The notes under the pieces are model-generated. The model saw only the letters and a program-made list of their open reading frames with translations, had not been told where the DNA came from and made no database searches. This document shows positions 7,591 through 15,379 of a DNA stretch of 28,953 nt, in pieces. Position 1 is the first letter of the stretch. Each line of letters starts with the position of its first letter. The DNA is from a virus. The translations under genes were made by a program, and so were the position numbers. The DNA lies in IMG/VR virus record IMGVR_UViG_3300044618_001123, positions 1 through 28,953 of that record; one strand, 5' to 3'.

Positions 7591-8429
7591 TGGCCAGAAC
7601 AGTGCAACAAATAAAACAATCAATGTTGGATGCAAAAAATGCAGACCCAACATTGTCGGCATTGACCTCAACAAGTCAAACTGCCAAATGGAATCTATAT
7701 TATTTTATCGTAGCTTCTTGCATAGCTATATTTGAGCAGTTGCAAGACCTATTTAAAATAGATTTAGAAGCCATCGCAAGCACAGCAGCACCAAGCACAC
7801 CGCAATGGACACGTAACAAAGTTTTAAAGTATCAAAAAGGTGATGTTGCTCAATTAAACACAACAACATTTACTGTTGAATACCCAACCATTAACACTGC
7901 TAATCAAATATTGACAAGGTGTGCAGTAATAACCGCGCCAAATAGAACGGTGTTAATTAAGGTTGCTAAATCAGACCCACCTGTGCCAGTTTCAGTTGGT
8001 GAATTAGCCGAGCTTCAAAGTTACATCGAAACATTTAATCCTGCGGGCATTGCATTTACTTTAATCAATGAGAATAGCGATAAGATGGAAGTGGCAGCAA
8101 CTATCTACTACAACGGTCAATATTCAGCAGTAATAAGCACAAATGTAGTAGCAGCATTAAACAATTATATGGCTACCTTACCATTTAACGGTGTTATAAG
8201 CACACAATCAGTTGTTGATGCTATACAAGCGGTTGAGGGTGTTAATTCGGTATCATTAACACGTATATTAGTAAGAAAACATACGGTTGCTTATGGCACA
8301 GGCGTAACATTGTATAATCTTTTATTGGGTGTTGATAGTGTGCAATATCAAACTATTGCGGGCTATGTAGCACAAGAAACAACTGCAACACATACCTTTG
8401 CAGACACATTATCTTATATTGTACAATAA
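7590..8429 (+). CDS. Baseplate J-like protein
   Basis: This 279-residue protein resembles baseplate wedge proteins of the gpJ type as found in Bacteroidetes phages. The N-terminus is helical, with ARTVQQIKQSMLDAK and a TAKWNLYYFIVASCIAIFEQL stretch. After it comes a strand-rich middle and the C-terminal VVDAIQAVEGVNSVSL motif, typical of J proteins. The wedge would link the central hub to fibres. It lies in a block of baseplate and fibre genes placed before the capsid genes. A transmembrane role for the hydrophobic helix was considered and is less likely. Confidence 0.65.
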   Translation: MARTVQQIKQSMLDAKNADPTLSALTSTSQTAKWNLYYFIVASCIAIFEQLQDLFKIDLEAIASTAAPSTPQWTRNKVLKYQKGDVAQLNTTTFTVEYPTINTANQILTRCAVITAPNRTVLIKVAKSDPPVPVSVGELAELQSYIETFNPAGIAFTLINENSDKMEVAATIYYNGQYSAVISTNVVAALNNYMATLPFNGVISTQSVVDAIQAVEGVNSVSLTRILVRKHTVAYGTGVTLYNLLLGVDSVQYQTIAGYVAQETTATHTFADTLSYIVQ

Positions 8430-9130
8430 TGAGTAGCATCATAAACACAGATACATTTGCGGTCAACTTCTTACCACCAAAGAAGCGGCTGCCGATTTAT
8501 AAAGCTTGGACTAAAACACTTGTAAAACCATTGCAAGTGCTATACAATACAATGTTTGGCACGTTTAAAGATGGGAATGCAGCAGCAATTTATAGCGGTG
8601 CAACTGCTTACGCGGTAGGTAACCAAGTTAAATACACAGACAAAGCAGTGTATCAATGTTGGGTAGCAAGCACTGGTAATTTGCCAACAAACACAAACTA
8701 TTGGTTTAAGATTCAAGACAATTTTGTAGGCATCGAACCGCGTTGTAAATACAATGCACAACACATCTTATTTGAATGGGCATTAAATGAGTGGTTTGGA
8801 ACTACGTTTGTAAATGTGCCGGGTAGTAGTGATATATGGATAGGCCCGGGCAGTCCAAGTGATGTTGTGCTTTACGTTGGATTTACAGAAGTAAATAGTT
8901 CGTTAATAGTTTATGGCAATGGCGAAGCGCAAACATTTATACAAGCTATAAACATTGCAAACACAGGCAGTGAGTTTACTATTAATGTACCTATTGCGGT
9001 GGCTAATGCGTTAACAACTGAAACTGCAAACACAGTGCCGAATATAAGCGCAAACAGAGAAAATATAATTAGGCAAATAGCCGACCTGTATAATTATGCA
9101 GGAATAACTTATGATGTAATAACATATTAA
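8429..9130 (+). CDS. Baseplate-associated protein with CBM5/12-like module
   Basis: The N-terminus (VNFLPPKKRLPIYKAW) resembles baseplate or tail protein gpI-like starts. At residues ~54-95 is a module IYSGATAYAVGNQVKYT...AVYQCWVASTG...NYWFKI. It has the aromatic spacing of a CBM5/12 carbohydrate-binding module, as in the adaptor at 2814. A WALNEWFGT segment and a strand-rich C-terminus follow. It probably forms the outer baseplate, where a sugar-binding module could touch the host surface. The gene follows the J-like gene with a one-base overlap. The exact gpI equivalence is not secure. Confidence 0.6.
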   Translation: MSSIINTDTFAVNFLPPKKRLPIYKAWTKTLVKPLQVLYNTMFGTFKDGNAAAIYSGATAYAVGNQVKYTDKAVYQCWVASTGNLPTNTNYWFKIQDNFVGIEPRCKYNAQHILFEWALNEWFGTTFVNVPGSSDIWIGPGSPSDVVLYVGFTEVNSSLIVYGNGEAQTFIQAINIANTGSEFTINVPIAVANALTTETANTVPNISANRENIIRQIADLYNYAGITYDVITY

Positions 9131-9131
9131 A

Positions 9132-9974
9132 ATGAAAAAAGTAAAATTCACAGACATTTCAAGTACAAGTGCAATGCCATTCAAAAGTGGCACATTAGCG
9201 CATTTACAAGCGGCTTCCCAAGAATCTGATTTAAATATAATTCAAATGCTAATAGCGCAAAATGATACAGAGGTAAATCCTGCTGCATTGCCTGCAAGAA
9301 TTATGTATGGTTGTAGAAAAGTTGGTTCAAGTATTAGTATCGGTTGTATAGTTTATAATGATGAAATATTTTTATGTCCCGCAGCATCTGGTTTAACACC
9401 CGGAGTTGGTCAAACAATTGTAGGAACAATTACAACAACATATACAACTGCTGCTAATTATGACCCTGCATTGTTTTCCGATGGCACTTCAAATAATGTT
9501 CATGAAAATAGAAGAATAGTTTGGAGTGTAGGCGCACCGCTTAGTGGTGACTTTAATTTTGATGACTTATTACTTTATGGTCAATTTAATACTATTGCAT
9601 TTAATTCAAGTTACTTATCTGCATCAAGTGGCACATTAACATTACCCGGTGGTGCAGCAGATTGGAATGTTAAATATAGACAAGAGGGCAGAACCATTTG
9701 GATTGATTACGCAATAGGCCCAATGACATTAACAGGAAGCAATGCAAGTGCAATAACATTAACTTTGCCATTTACTGCTAATTTCAAAAGTCAATTTAAC
9801 AACGGTGCTTATTATGAAAATTTAGCAGGAAGCCCAACTAAAGGCTTTGCAATTGGGTTTACTATTGCAGGTTCAAAAGATATAAATTTTACATTGCCAA
9901 GCGGCAGTTGGACAATAGGCACAGGCATACAAATTTATGGTCAAATTACTGCTGAATTAGCTAAAATAGCGTAG
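9132..9974 (+). CDS. Tail fibre-like protein
   Basis: This 280-residue protein is rich in Thr, Ser, Gly and Asn. It starts with KFTDISSTSAMPFKSGTLAHLQ, a head that occurs in Bacteroidetes phage fibre or baseplate-plug proteins. The C-terminal half (from about residue 150) is a beta-rich Asn/Gly/Thr region with repeated TLTLP and INFTLPSG-type strands, likely a trimeric fibre tip. The role is inferred from composition and its place after two baseplate genes. It is the last gene before the oppositely oriented repressor; the two stops are one base apart. Confidence 0.6.
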   Translation: MKKVKFTDISSTSAMPFKSGTLAHLQAASQESDLNIIQMLIAQNDTEVNPAALPARIMYGCRKVGSSISIGCIVYNDEIFLCPAASGLTPGVGQTIVGTITTTYTTAANYDPALFSDGTSNNVHENRRIVWSVGAPLSGDFNFDDLLLYGQFNTIAFNSSYLSASSGTLTLPGGAADWNVKYRQEGRTIWIDYAIGPMTLTGSNASAITLTLPFTANFKSQFNNGAYYENLAGSPTKGFAIGFTIAGSKDINFTLPSGSWTIGTGIQIYGQITAELAKIA

Positions 9975-9975
9975 T

Positions 9976-10155
9976 TTAAAACCTATTCTTTCCATAATGC
10001 TCTGACAATATTTCTTTGAGCAAATAAGATTCTTTGGTGCCAGTCCTTTCGACTTCATCAAAGAATTTCTTTTTTAATTCGCCTGTTAAGTGAGCAGTTA
10101 CGCGAGCTTTCGCGGCTTGTTTCTTTTCTGCTATATCGTTTTTAGGATTCGCCAT
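9976..10155 (-). CDS. Ribbon-helix-helix repressor-like protein
   Basis: A 59-residue protein read against the structural genes. It begins MANPKNDIAEKKQAAKAR and continues RVTAHLTGELKKKFFDEVER, with TGTKESYLLKEILSEHYGK. This is a beta strand (ARVTAHL) followed by two helices, the plan of Arc/CopG/MetJ ribbon-helix-helix DNA-binding proteins. Upstream are repeated AGTTACT/AGTAACT boxes and a -7 box inside them, so it probably represses its own gene and perhaps the protease gene at 10236. A toxin-antitoxin antitoxin is possible, but no partner toxin is adjacent. Confidence 0.75.
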   Translation of the reverse strand: MANPKNDIAEKKQAAKARVTAHLTGELKKKFFDEVERTGTKESYLLKEILSEHYGKNRF

Positions 10156-10163
10156 TTTTAAAT

Positions 10164-10224
10164 ATTAGTTACTAAACACCACAAAATTAGTAACTTATTT
10201 CGATTCAACTGCAAATATGTAACG
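10164..10224. promoter_or_regulatory. Operator-like GTTAC/GTAAC repeats with minus-strand promoter
   Basis: Boxes TTAGTTACTAA (10165-10175) and TTAGTAACTTA (10187-10197) form an imperfect inverted repeat, 22 bases centre to centre; a third GTAAC lies at 10219-10223. On the minus strand, TAATTTTG (10189-10182) is an exact TAnnTTTG -7 box, with TTTG at 10215-10212, 22 bases upstream. The -7 box overlaps one repeat, and transcription would start near the other, which fits autorepression by the RHH protein. Confidence 0.6.
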
Positions 10225-10235
10225 ATTTTTGTACA

Positions 10236-11345
10236 ATGAAAATTACGAACATATCCAACGAGGTTGCCACAATGCTTATCTATAAGCATATCGGCAATAT
10301 TGATGGTATGGATAATGGCATTAACGGTGCTTTTATTGCGGAGGATATTCAAATGCTTAACGATAGTTATTCGGATCAAGTTAAGTGCATCAATATACGT
10401 ATCAATTCGATTGGTGGAAGTGTTGCTGATGGGCTTTCAATTGTTAGTGCAATACTTAACAGTGCAATACCTGTAAACACATATATTGATGGCATGGCCT
10501 ATTCAATGGCTGGTGTTATTGCGATATGTGGCCAAAAGAAATACATGGCCGATTATGGCACGTTTATGATGCACAACGCTAACGGTGGAAGTGATGAAGA
10601 AGTGTTGAATTTAATTACAAATAGTTTAGCAAAAATATTTGAACGCAATACAAATCTAACATTAGACAAGTGCAAAGATTTGATGGCAAAAGAAACGTGG
10701 ATGACTGCCGAAGAATGTATGAGTTTAGGCATAGTTGATGAAATTATAGAAACAAAGAAAATGAAGCCTGCAATGAACGCAACTGTGCGCGAACTGCATG
10801 CTATCTACAATAAAGTAATAATTAAAACAGAAACCAAAATGAATAAATTAACTGATTTATTAAAGCTATCAAATGAGGCTTCAGAAGAATCAATCGTTGA
10901 AGCGGTTAACGCTAAAGATGCAAAGATTGCTGAATTAGAAGCAAGCATCGAAGCACAAAGCAACGAATTACAAGCGTTAAAAGATGCTAACAACGAAGCC
11001 GTACAAGCAGCAAAAGTTGAACTTATTGAAAACGCAATAAAAGAGGGTAAAATTGCTGATGCAAGTAAAGAAATTTATTTGACTTCTAACAAGTCTAATG
11101 ATGAATTAAAAGATGTGTTTAGCAAGCTTACACCTGCATACACACCTATCTTTGAAAACAAAGCAAACACACCAGCAGCAGTTGCAGGTCGTGAGTCTTG
11201 GACTTTCAACGATTGGTCAAAGAATGACCCAAAAGGTTTAGCAGAAATGAGAGTTAACGATGCAGCATCATTTGAGGCATTAATTAACAACTTGCCTGCT
11301 AATTTGTCACCAAACTACAACCCTACAACCGATAAAAAATTCTAA
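10236..11345 (+). CDS. ClpP-like head maturation protease with C-terminal scaffold
   Basis: Residues ~10-175 form a ClpP/S14-type serine protease: INSIGGSV (56-63), nucleophile Ser90 in GMAYSMAG, catalytic His113 in FMMHNANG, and the TAEECMSLGIVDEI end of the fold. From about 202 on there is a Glu/Lys/Ala-rich coiled-coil (KIAELEASIEAQSNELQAL) and a C-terminal segment, typical of a fused scaffolding domain. The enzyme would cut scaffold and head proteins during prohead maturation. An in-frame ATG at 10839 could give a separate ~168-residue scaffold, as in several phages. It lies directly upstream of the capsid genes. Confidence 0.88.
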   Translation: MKITNISNEVATMLIYKHIGNIDGMDNGINGAFIAEDIQMLNDSYSDQVKCINIRINSIGGSVADGLSIVSAILNSAIPVNTYIDGMAYSMAGVIAICGQKKYMADYGTFMMHNANGGSDEEVLNLITNSLAKIFERNTNLTLDKCKDLMAKETWMTAEECMSLGIVDEIIETKKMKPAMNATVRELHAIYNKVIIKTETKMNKLTDLLKLSNEASEESIVEAVNAKDAKIAELEASIEAQSNELQALKDANNEAVQAAKVELIENAIKEGKIADASKEIYLTSNKSNDELKDVFSKLTPAYTPIFENKANTPAAVAGRESWTFNDWSKNDPKGLAEMRVNDAASFEALINNLPANLSPNYNPTTDKKF

Positions 11346-11347
11346 CA

Positions 11348-11527
11348 ATGGAAGCAATTTGGAACGCAAACCCAACGGTAAACATGCTATATTGTTTTGA
11401 GGATGGCAATTGCTTCATCAAACATAGTGAGGCAGCAAGTTATGCGCAGTCAACCAATAATGCTTATGTAGTAAAAGTAAGAGAAACAGAAATAGAAAAT
11501 AAACCAATAAAAACAAATAAAAAATAA
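11348..11527 (+). CDS. Small hypothetical protein in the capsid operon
   Basis: This 59-residue ORF starts two bases after the protease stop, and its own stop overlaps the next ATG (TAATG). That tight spacing on both sides argues it is real. It has a WNANPTVNMLYCFEDGNCF segment and a charged Lys/Asn-rich tail. I do not recognise a family. It may be a minor head protein or an assembly factor. Confidence 0.6.
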   Translation: MEAIWNANPTVNMLYCFEDGNCFIKHSEAASYAQSTNNAYVVKVRETEIENKPIKTNKK

Positions 11528-11862
11528 TGGCAACAATCAACAACCCATTCAGCGCAGCAGGCACGTTAACGATTGCTGCCACAGGCACAACTGCCGCAAC
11601 AATTAGCAACAACGAAACCGTTGTTACATCGTTAACTACCTTAACTGGTAACGCAACACTTGACTTAACGCTTTCAAGCGAATTAAAAGCAGGTGCAGCA
11701 TTACATATTAAAGTAAAAACAACCGCAACAGAAACCTTTACTTTTGGCACTGGCATAGATGCTCCAGTAGTTACAGGAGTAGCTGGTAAAACATGGTGTC
11801 AATCATTTTGGTATGATGGAACTATCTTTTTACCATGTGGCGCAAAAATTCAAATAGATTAA
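11527..11862 (+). CDS. Possible capsid decoration protein
   Basis: This 111-residue, strand-rich protein is made mostly of Thr, Ala, Val and Gly (for example GTLTIAATGTTAATI). It ends in KTWCQSFWYDGTIFLPCGAKI. It sits between the protease/scaffold and the major capsid protein, the usual place of a head decoration or stabilisation protein (gpD-like position). There is no clear sequence signature, so the call is by position and beta-rich composition. A 27-base gap separates it from the capsid gene. Confidence 0.5.
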   Translation: MATINNPFSAAGTLTIAATGTTAATISNNETVVTSLTTLTGNATLDLTLSSELKAGAALHIKVKTTATETFTFGTGIDAPVVTGVAGKTWCQSFWYDGTIFLPCGAKIQID

Positions 11863-11889
11863 TTATTCACGTAAAAACACAAAAACAAA

Positions 11890-12825
11890 ATGGCATTAAT
11901 AAAAGAAATTTGGGTATCAGATGTACAAGAAGCATTAAACAGAAATGCTGACTTCTTACCATACTCAGTAGATCATTCAGCGTATATCGCATTTGGAACA
12001 GTACACGTTCCACAATCAGGTTCAAACCCAACAGTGGTTAAGAATCCTGCAACTTTCCCTCTTTCAATCAATGAAAGAACAGATACTGACCGCACTTATT
12101 CATTAAATCAATTTGCTTTAGAGCCTGTATTGATTACTAACTTGGATGAATTGCAAATCAGTTATGACAAGCGTCAAAGCGTTTTAGGTCAACAAATCAG
12201 CACACTTACACAACGTATTGGTGATGAAGTTGCTATTTCTTGGTCTGCAACAGGTGCTTCTAACATCGTTGGAACAACAGGTACAGCAGTTGCTACATCA
12301 TTAGCACCGGGTGCAACAGGCACACGTAAGGCAGTTACACTTGCTGACATTGCTTCATTAGCAAACAAGTTAGATAAAGACAATGTGCCAAGACAAAATC
12401 GTAAGTTGTTAATGAGTACAGATATGTTTTGGGAGTTATTTCAAATCAGTGATGTAATCAGAGCATCTTACAATGGTTTCCAAAATCAACCAAACGTATT
12501 GCAAAACGGTATCGTTGCAATGCTTTACGGATTCGAAATCATGATGCGCCCAGTAGTATCAGTTTATGCAAATTCAACAACCGTTCCTAAAGCTTTCGGT
12601 GCTGCTACTGCAACAACTGACAACCTTGCTTGTATCGCATTCCATTCAACAACTGTTGCTCGTGCATTAGGTAGCATGACACCTTTGTATGATAGTGGTT
12701 CAAACGGTAACGGTAAGCCTGAATATTTAGGTTCAATCTTCAACATGGAAATTATGTTAGGTTCTGCGATTTTAAGAGCTGACATGAAAGGTGTTGCTGC
12801 TTTGGTTCAAACTTGGGTATCTTAA
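11890..12825 (+). CDS. Major capsid protein
   Basis: This 311-residue protein follows the protease and is followed by a strong terminator, as expected for the most abundant virion protein. It has an N-terminal IKEIWVSDVQEALN arm, a Val/Asn-rich E-loop-like segment (FGTVHVPQSGSNPTVVKNP), and the helical spine DKRQSVLGQQISTLTQRIGDE. It ends LGSAILRADMKGVAAL. The pattern is of HK97-fold coat proteins of Mu-like and Bacteroidetes phages. No N-terminal delta domain is evident; scaffold function is probably supplied by the protease fusion. Confidence 0.85.
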   Translation: MALIKEIWVSDVQEALNRNADFLPYSVDHSAYIAFGTVHVPQSGSNPTVVKNPATFPLSINERTDTDRTYSLNQFALEPVLITNLDELQISYDKRQSVLGQQISTLTQRIGDEVAISWSATGASNIVGTTGTAVATSLAPGATGTRKAVTLADIASLANKLDKDNVPRQNRKLLMSTDMFWELFQISDVIRASYNGFQNQPNVLQNGIVAMLYGFEIMMRPVVSVYANSTTVPKAFGAATATTDNLACIAFHSTTVARALGSMTPLYDSGSNGNGKPEYLGSIFNMEIMLGSAILRADMKGVAALVQTWVS

Positions 12826-12849
12826 TAAAAAATAAATTATAAACTAAAG

Positions 12850-12884
12850 AGGCCTACCCGCTATAATGTAGGTAGGCCTTTTTT
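12850..12884 (+). terminator. Intrinsic terminator after the capsid gene
   Basis: A perfect 9-bp stem, AGGCCTACC (12850-12858) with GGTAGGCCT (12871-12879), with a 12-base loop and then a run of T (12879-12884). It lies between the capsid stop at 12825 and the sheath start at 12900. It would limit transcription into the tail genes and raise capsid relative to tail proteins. Confidence 0.9.
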
Positions 12885-12899
12885 AATACTAAAAAATAA

Positions 12900-14444
12900 A
12901 TGGCATTACCAAATATAAACTTTGTCAAAAGCACAAGCGGTTTAGGTAGAGCATTGCCCGGAACAGATTACATTTCGGGTTATGCACATTACTATCCAAG
13001 TGGTGGCACATTACCAACTGGCTTTACTTCAAGCGACAGAATCAAAAAAATATTTTCAGTTGCAGATGCTGAAAATTTAGGAATAACTAATACATCATTA
13101 GGGGCAACTGCTTCTACTGCTACTGATACAATTACAACTAAATTTACTGCTGGCGATACTTTTAAAATTACTTGCAATACAATAGATGGAGTAAGAGCAG
13201 GAGTGCCAATTACTTTGTGCGACTTTACTGCTGTAGCTGCTGATGCTGTAAGTATTACTACAAGCGCGGATAGAATAAGTTTAGAAATAAACTCGGGAAC
13301 ACAAACACATGGTTTTAGTGCTTCAAATGCAGTTGGTGTTGTGACTATTGTAGCACCAAAAAATCAAGGTATATTTTTAAATTCAGGCACACCTTACGTT
13401 GTTACAAAAACAGGTGCAGTTGCTCACACATTAGTTCAAAATGTTGTGTTAGGTGTTGCATCATGGATTGACACATTACATTACCACATTAGCGAATATT
13501 TTAGAATACAAGCTAAAGGCGAATTGTATGTTGGTTTATACGAAGAAGAAGCAAGCACATACACATTTGCAGCATTAACATTGATGCAGAATTATGCAGT
13601 AGGTGCTATAAAGCAAATGGCAGTGTTTGAAAAAAACGTAGCATTTACATCAGCACAATGTGCAGCATTACAAGCTATTGCAACTGCAAACGAAGCGGTT
13701 TACAAACCGATGCAAATAATGTTAAACGCTGAAATCAGCGCAACTGGAAGCGTTGCTACATTATCAGATTTGTCAACACAAACTGCTCCAAATGTAAGCG
13801 TATGTATTGCACAAGATGGCGCAAACGATGGTGATTACCTTTACAAAGCAACTGGCAAAACAGTTGGTTCAATTGGTGCGATGTTAGGCGCAGTTTCTTT
13901 AGCAATTGTAAGCGAATCAATAGGATGGGTAAGCAAGTTTAATATGGCATTAGGTAGCGAATTAGACACTATCGCATTCAGCAATGGTCAATTATATACT
14001 GCGCTTGCTGATAGTCAATTTGAGAGCTTAAATAACTACTCTTATATTTTCTTACGCAAGTTAACAGGCATTACAGGATCGTACTGGTCAGATAGCAAAA
14101 CAACTGTTACACCTACAAGCGATTACTCTACAATTGAAAACAATCGTGTTTATCAAAAAATTACACGTGTAGTTCGCGCAAATATGTTACCTGCATTAAG
14201 TTCACCATTGAGAGTGAATGCAGATGGCACACTAACCGCAGGCACAATAGGTTATTTTGAAACATTAGCAAATAATCCATTAGTGCAAATGGAAGCCGAT
14301 GGCGAATTGAGCGCACATAAAGTTATTATTAATCCAGCCCAAGATGTTTTAGCTACTTCTACACTTGAATTAACATTGCAGAATGTTCCTTTAGGTGTTG
14401 CACGTATCATTAAAATAAACGTAGGCTTCGTAAAATCAGTATAA
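12900..14444 (+). CDS. Tail sheath protein (DUF2586-like)
   Basis: This is the contractile sheath subunit. The start MALPNINFVKSTSGLGRALPGTD and the body with LYVGLYEEEASTYTF, VSKFNMALGSELD and YSYIFLRKLTGITGSYWSDS match the DUF2586 family of Bacteroidetes phages. The C-terminus LTLQNVPLGVARIIKINVGF is the typical conserved strand. At 514 residues it is longer than simple sheaths. The surplus is a Thr/Ala-rich region at about residues 55-175, likely an extra outer domain. It establishes a myovirus-type tail. No promoter was seen between it and the terminator at 12850. Confidence 0.85.
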   Translation: MALPNINFVKSTSGLGRALPGTDYISGYAHYYPSGGTLPTGFTSSDRIKKIFSVADAENLGITNTSLGATASTATDTITTKFTAGDTFKITCNTIDGVRAGVPITLCDFTAVAADAVSITTSADRISLEINSGTQTHGFSASNAVGVVTIVAPKNQGIFLNSGTPYVVTKTGAVAHTLVQNVVLGVASWIDTLHYHISEYFRIQAKGELYVGLYEEEASTYTFAALTLMQNYAVGAIKQMAVFEKNVAFTSAQCAALQAIATANEAVYKPMQIMLNAEISATGSVATLSDLSTQTAPNVSVCIAQDGANDGDYLYKATGKTVGSIGAMLGAVSLAIVSESIGWVSKFNMALGSELDTIAFSNGQLYTALADSQFESLNNYSYIFLRKLTGITGSYWSDSKTTVTPTSDYSTIENNRVYQKITRVVRANMLPALSSPLRVNADGTLTAGTIGYFETLANNPLVQMEADGELSAHKVIINPAQDVLATSTLELTLQNVPLGVARIIKINVGFVKSV

Positions 14445-14447
14445 AAC

Positions 14448-14876
14448 ATGGCAGCAAATGGACTACCGTTAATCAACGGCAAAGCGTATGAGTTCGCAGA
14501 TATTACTTGCATCATACTTGGAACACCAATCATAGGTGTAACCGCAATCGAATATGGCGAAGAGGATGCAACCGAAAACATCTACGCAACAGGTCGTTAT
14601 CCTGTTGCACGTGGCTATGGTCAAATCACACCATCGGCAAAGGTTACAATATTAATGAATGAGGTAATGAATATTGTATCGGCCGCACCAAATGGCAGAA
14701 TCCAAGACATACCAGAGTTTGACATTGTTGTAACATTTACAGATGCTAATTTGATTCCTGTTGTGCATAAAATTCGCAATTGCAGATTTATGAAAAACAT
14801 GATTGCTTCTGCGACTGGTGATACATCAATTCCGATGGAATTAGATTTAGTTGTTTCACATATCGAATTTGTTTAG
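14448..14876 (+). CDS. Tail tube protein
   Basis: This 142-residue beta-rich protein follows the sheath gene, the usual order. It has the LPLINGKAYEFADITCII strand start, then GYGQITPSAKVTILMNEV and the end PMELDLVVSHIEFV. Tube subunits stack into the inner channel of contractile tails. The family match is by position and general strand pattern, but the sheath-tube-chaperone-tape order around it is strong support. Confidence 0.8.
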   Translation: MAANGLPLINGKAYEFADITCIILGTPIIGVTAIEYGEEDATENIYATGRYPVARGYGQITPSAKVTILMNEVMNIVSAAPNGRIQDIPEFDIVVTFTDANLIPVVHKIRNCRFMKNMIASATGDTSIPMELDLVVSHIEFV

Positions 14877-14906
14877 TAAATTTGTGCAAACCAAATCAAA
14901 AAACAA

Positions 14907-15209
14907 ATGAATAATATTGAAGAATTAAAATCAAAGTATGCGGGTGTTGAAATATACACATTAACTGTATTAAACAGACAAGGCACACCTATTACAATTC
15001 ACTTGCGTGAAATGGATAGGATTGCTTACAAGACCGTTAGCGCGTTAATTGCTAAAGATGAATTGATGGGTGTAGAATCGTTTTTAAGAACACTTTGTGT
15101 TGATGGCGATGTAAATGCTATTATCAGTGATTTTAAAGCATTACGCAGCGCAGCACGTACAATTTTGCCGATGTTAGAAACCGAAGCGGGTGAACTAAAA
15201 AAAAATTAG
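14907..15209 (+). CDS. Tail assembly chaperone G (short frame)
   Basis: This 100-residue protein lies between tube and tape measure, where phages encode the G/GT assembly chaperones. It is helical, with LNRQGTPITIHLREMDRIAYKTV in two pieces and a ...RTILPMLETEAGELKKN end. The frame closes at a TAG straight after a run of nine A. Slippage of -1 there continues into a longer frame (see 15203-15379). The G form coats the tape measure during tail assembly in known systems. Confidence 0.8.
   Translation: MNNIEELKSKYAGVEIYTLTVLNRQGTPITIHLREMDRIAYKTVSALIAKDELMGVESFLRTLCVDGDVNAIISDFKALRSAARTILPMLETEAGELKKN
15197..15203 (+). promoter_or_regulatory. -1 ribosomal slippery site A_AAA_AAA
   Basis: The run of nine A (15197-15205) is read CTA-AAA-AAA-AAT-TAG in frame 0. 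A tandem slip by -1 at A_AAA_AAA gives AAA-TTA-GAT onward, avoiding the TAG. A 12-bp perfect hairpin starts 27 bases downstream. Confidence 0.75.
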
Positions 15210-15379
15210 ATTCGGCAAAAAAATTACTTGAAACGGATGAGTTTGCGCGTCAAAATGCACTCATCCGTTTTTATTATCAAACAGACCCAAACCAAATGAA
15301 TGATGAACAATGGGCAGAAGCTATTGAAAGCATTATGTGGGTGTTAAAGTTTAACGGTACAATTCAAGACAAGAAATGA
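15203..15379 (+). CDS. Frameshift extension T of the tail assembly chaperone (GT)
   Basis: In the -1 frame relative to G, an open stretch of 58 codons runs from the slippery A run to a TGA at 15377-15379, which overlaps the tape-measure ATG (ATGA). It reads KLDSAKKLLETDEF, then ARQNALIRFYYQTDPNQMND, EQWAEAIESIMWVLKFN and GTIQDKK. It has no start codon in place after the A run, so it is made only as a ~157-residue GT fusion. In lambda-type systems the T part binds tube subunits. Position and frame arrangement are decisive; the protein itself is not a recognised family member. Confidence 0.8.
   Translation, partial: KLDSAKKLLETDEFARQNALIRFYYQTDPNQMNDEQWAEAIESIMWVLKFNGTIQDKK
15231..15275 (+). 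other. Perfect 12-bp hairpin followed by U-tract inside GT
   Basis: AAACGGATGAGT (15231-15242) pairs perfectly with ACTCATCCGTTT (15259-15270) around a 16-base loop; the 3' side runs into TTTTTATTAT. It lies in the T coding region. It could stimulate the frameshift or act as a weak terminator/attenuator before the tape-measure gene. Confidence 0.65.

Noticed and set aside
12859-12870. TATAAT in the loop of the capsid terminator as a promoter
   Set aside because: It is a sigma-70 word of other bacteria; Bacteroidetes use TAnnTTTG, and there is no -35/-33 partner.
15197-15209. The G/T frame break as a sequencing error in the A run
   Set aside because: It cannot be excluded from sequence alone, but the location between tube and tape measure and the exact slippery heptamer fit the known programmed frameshift.
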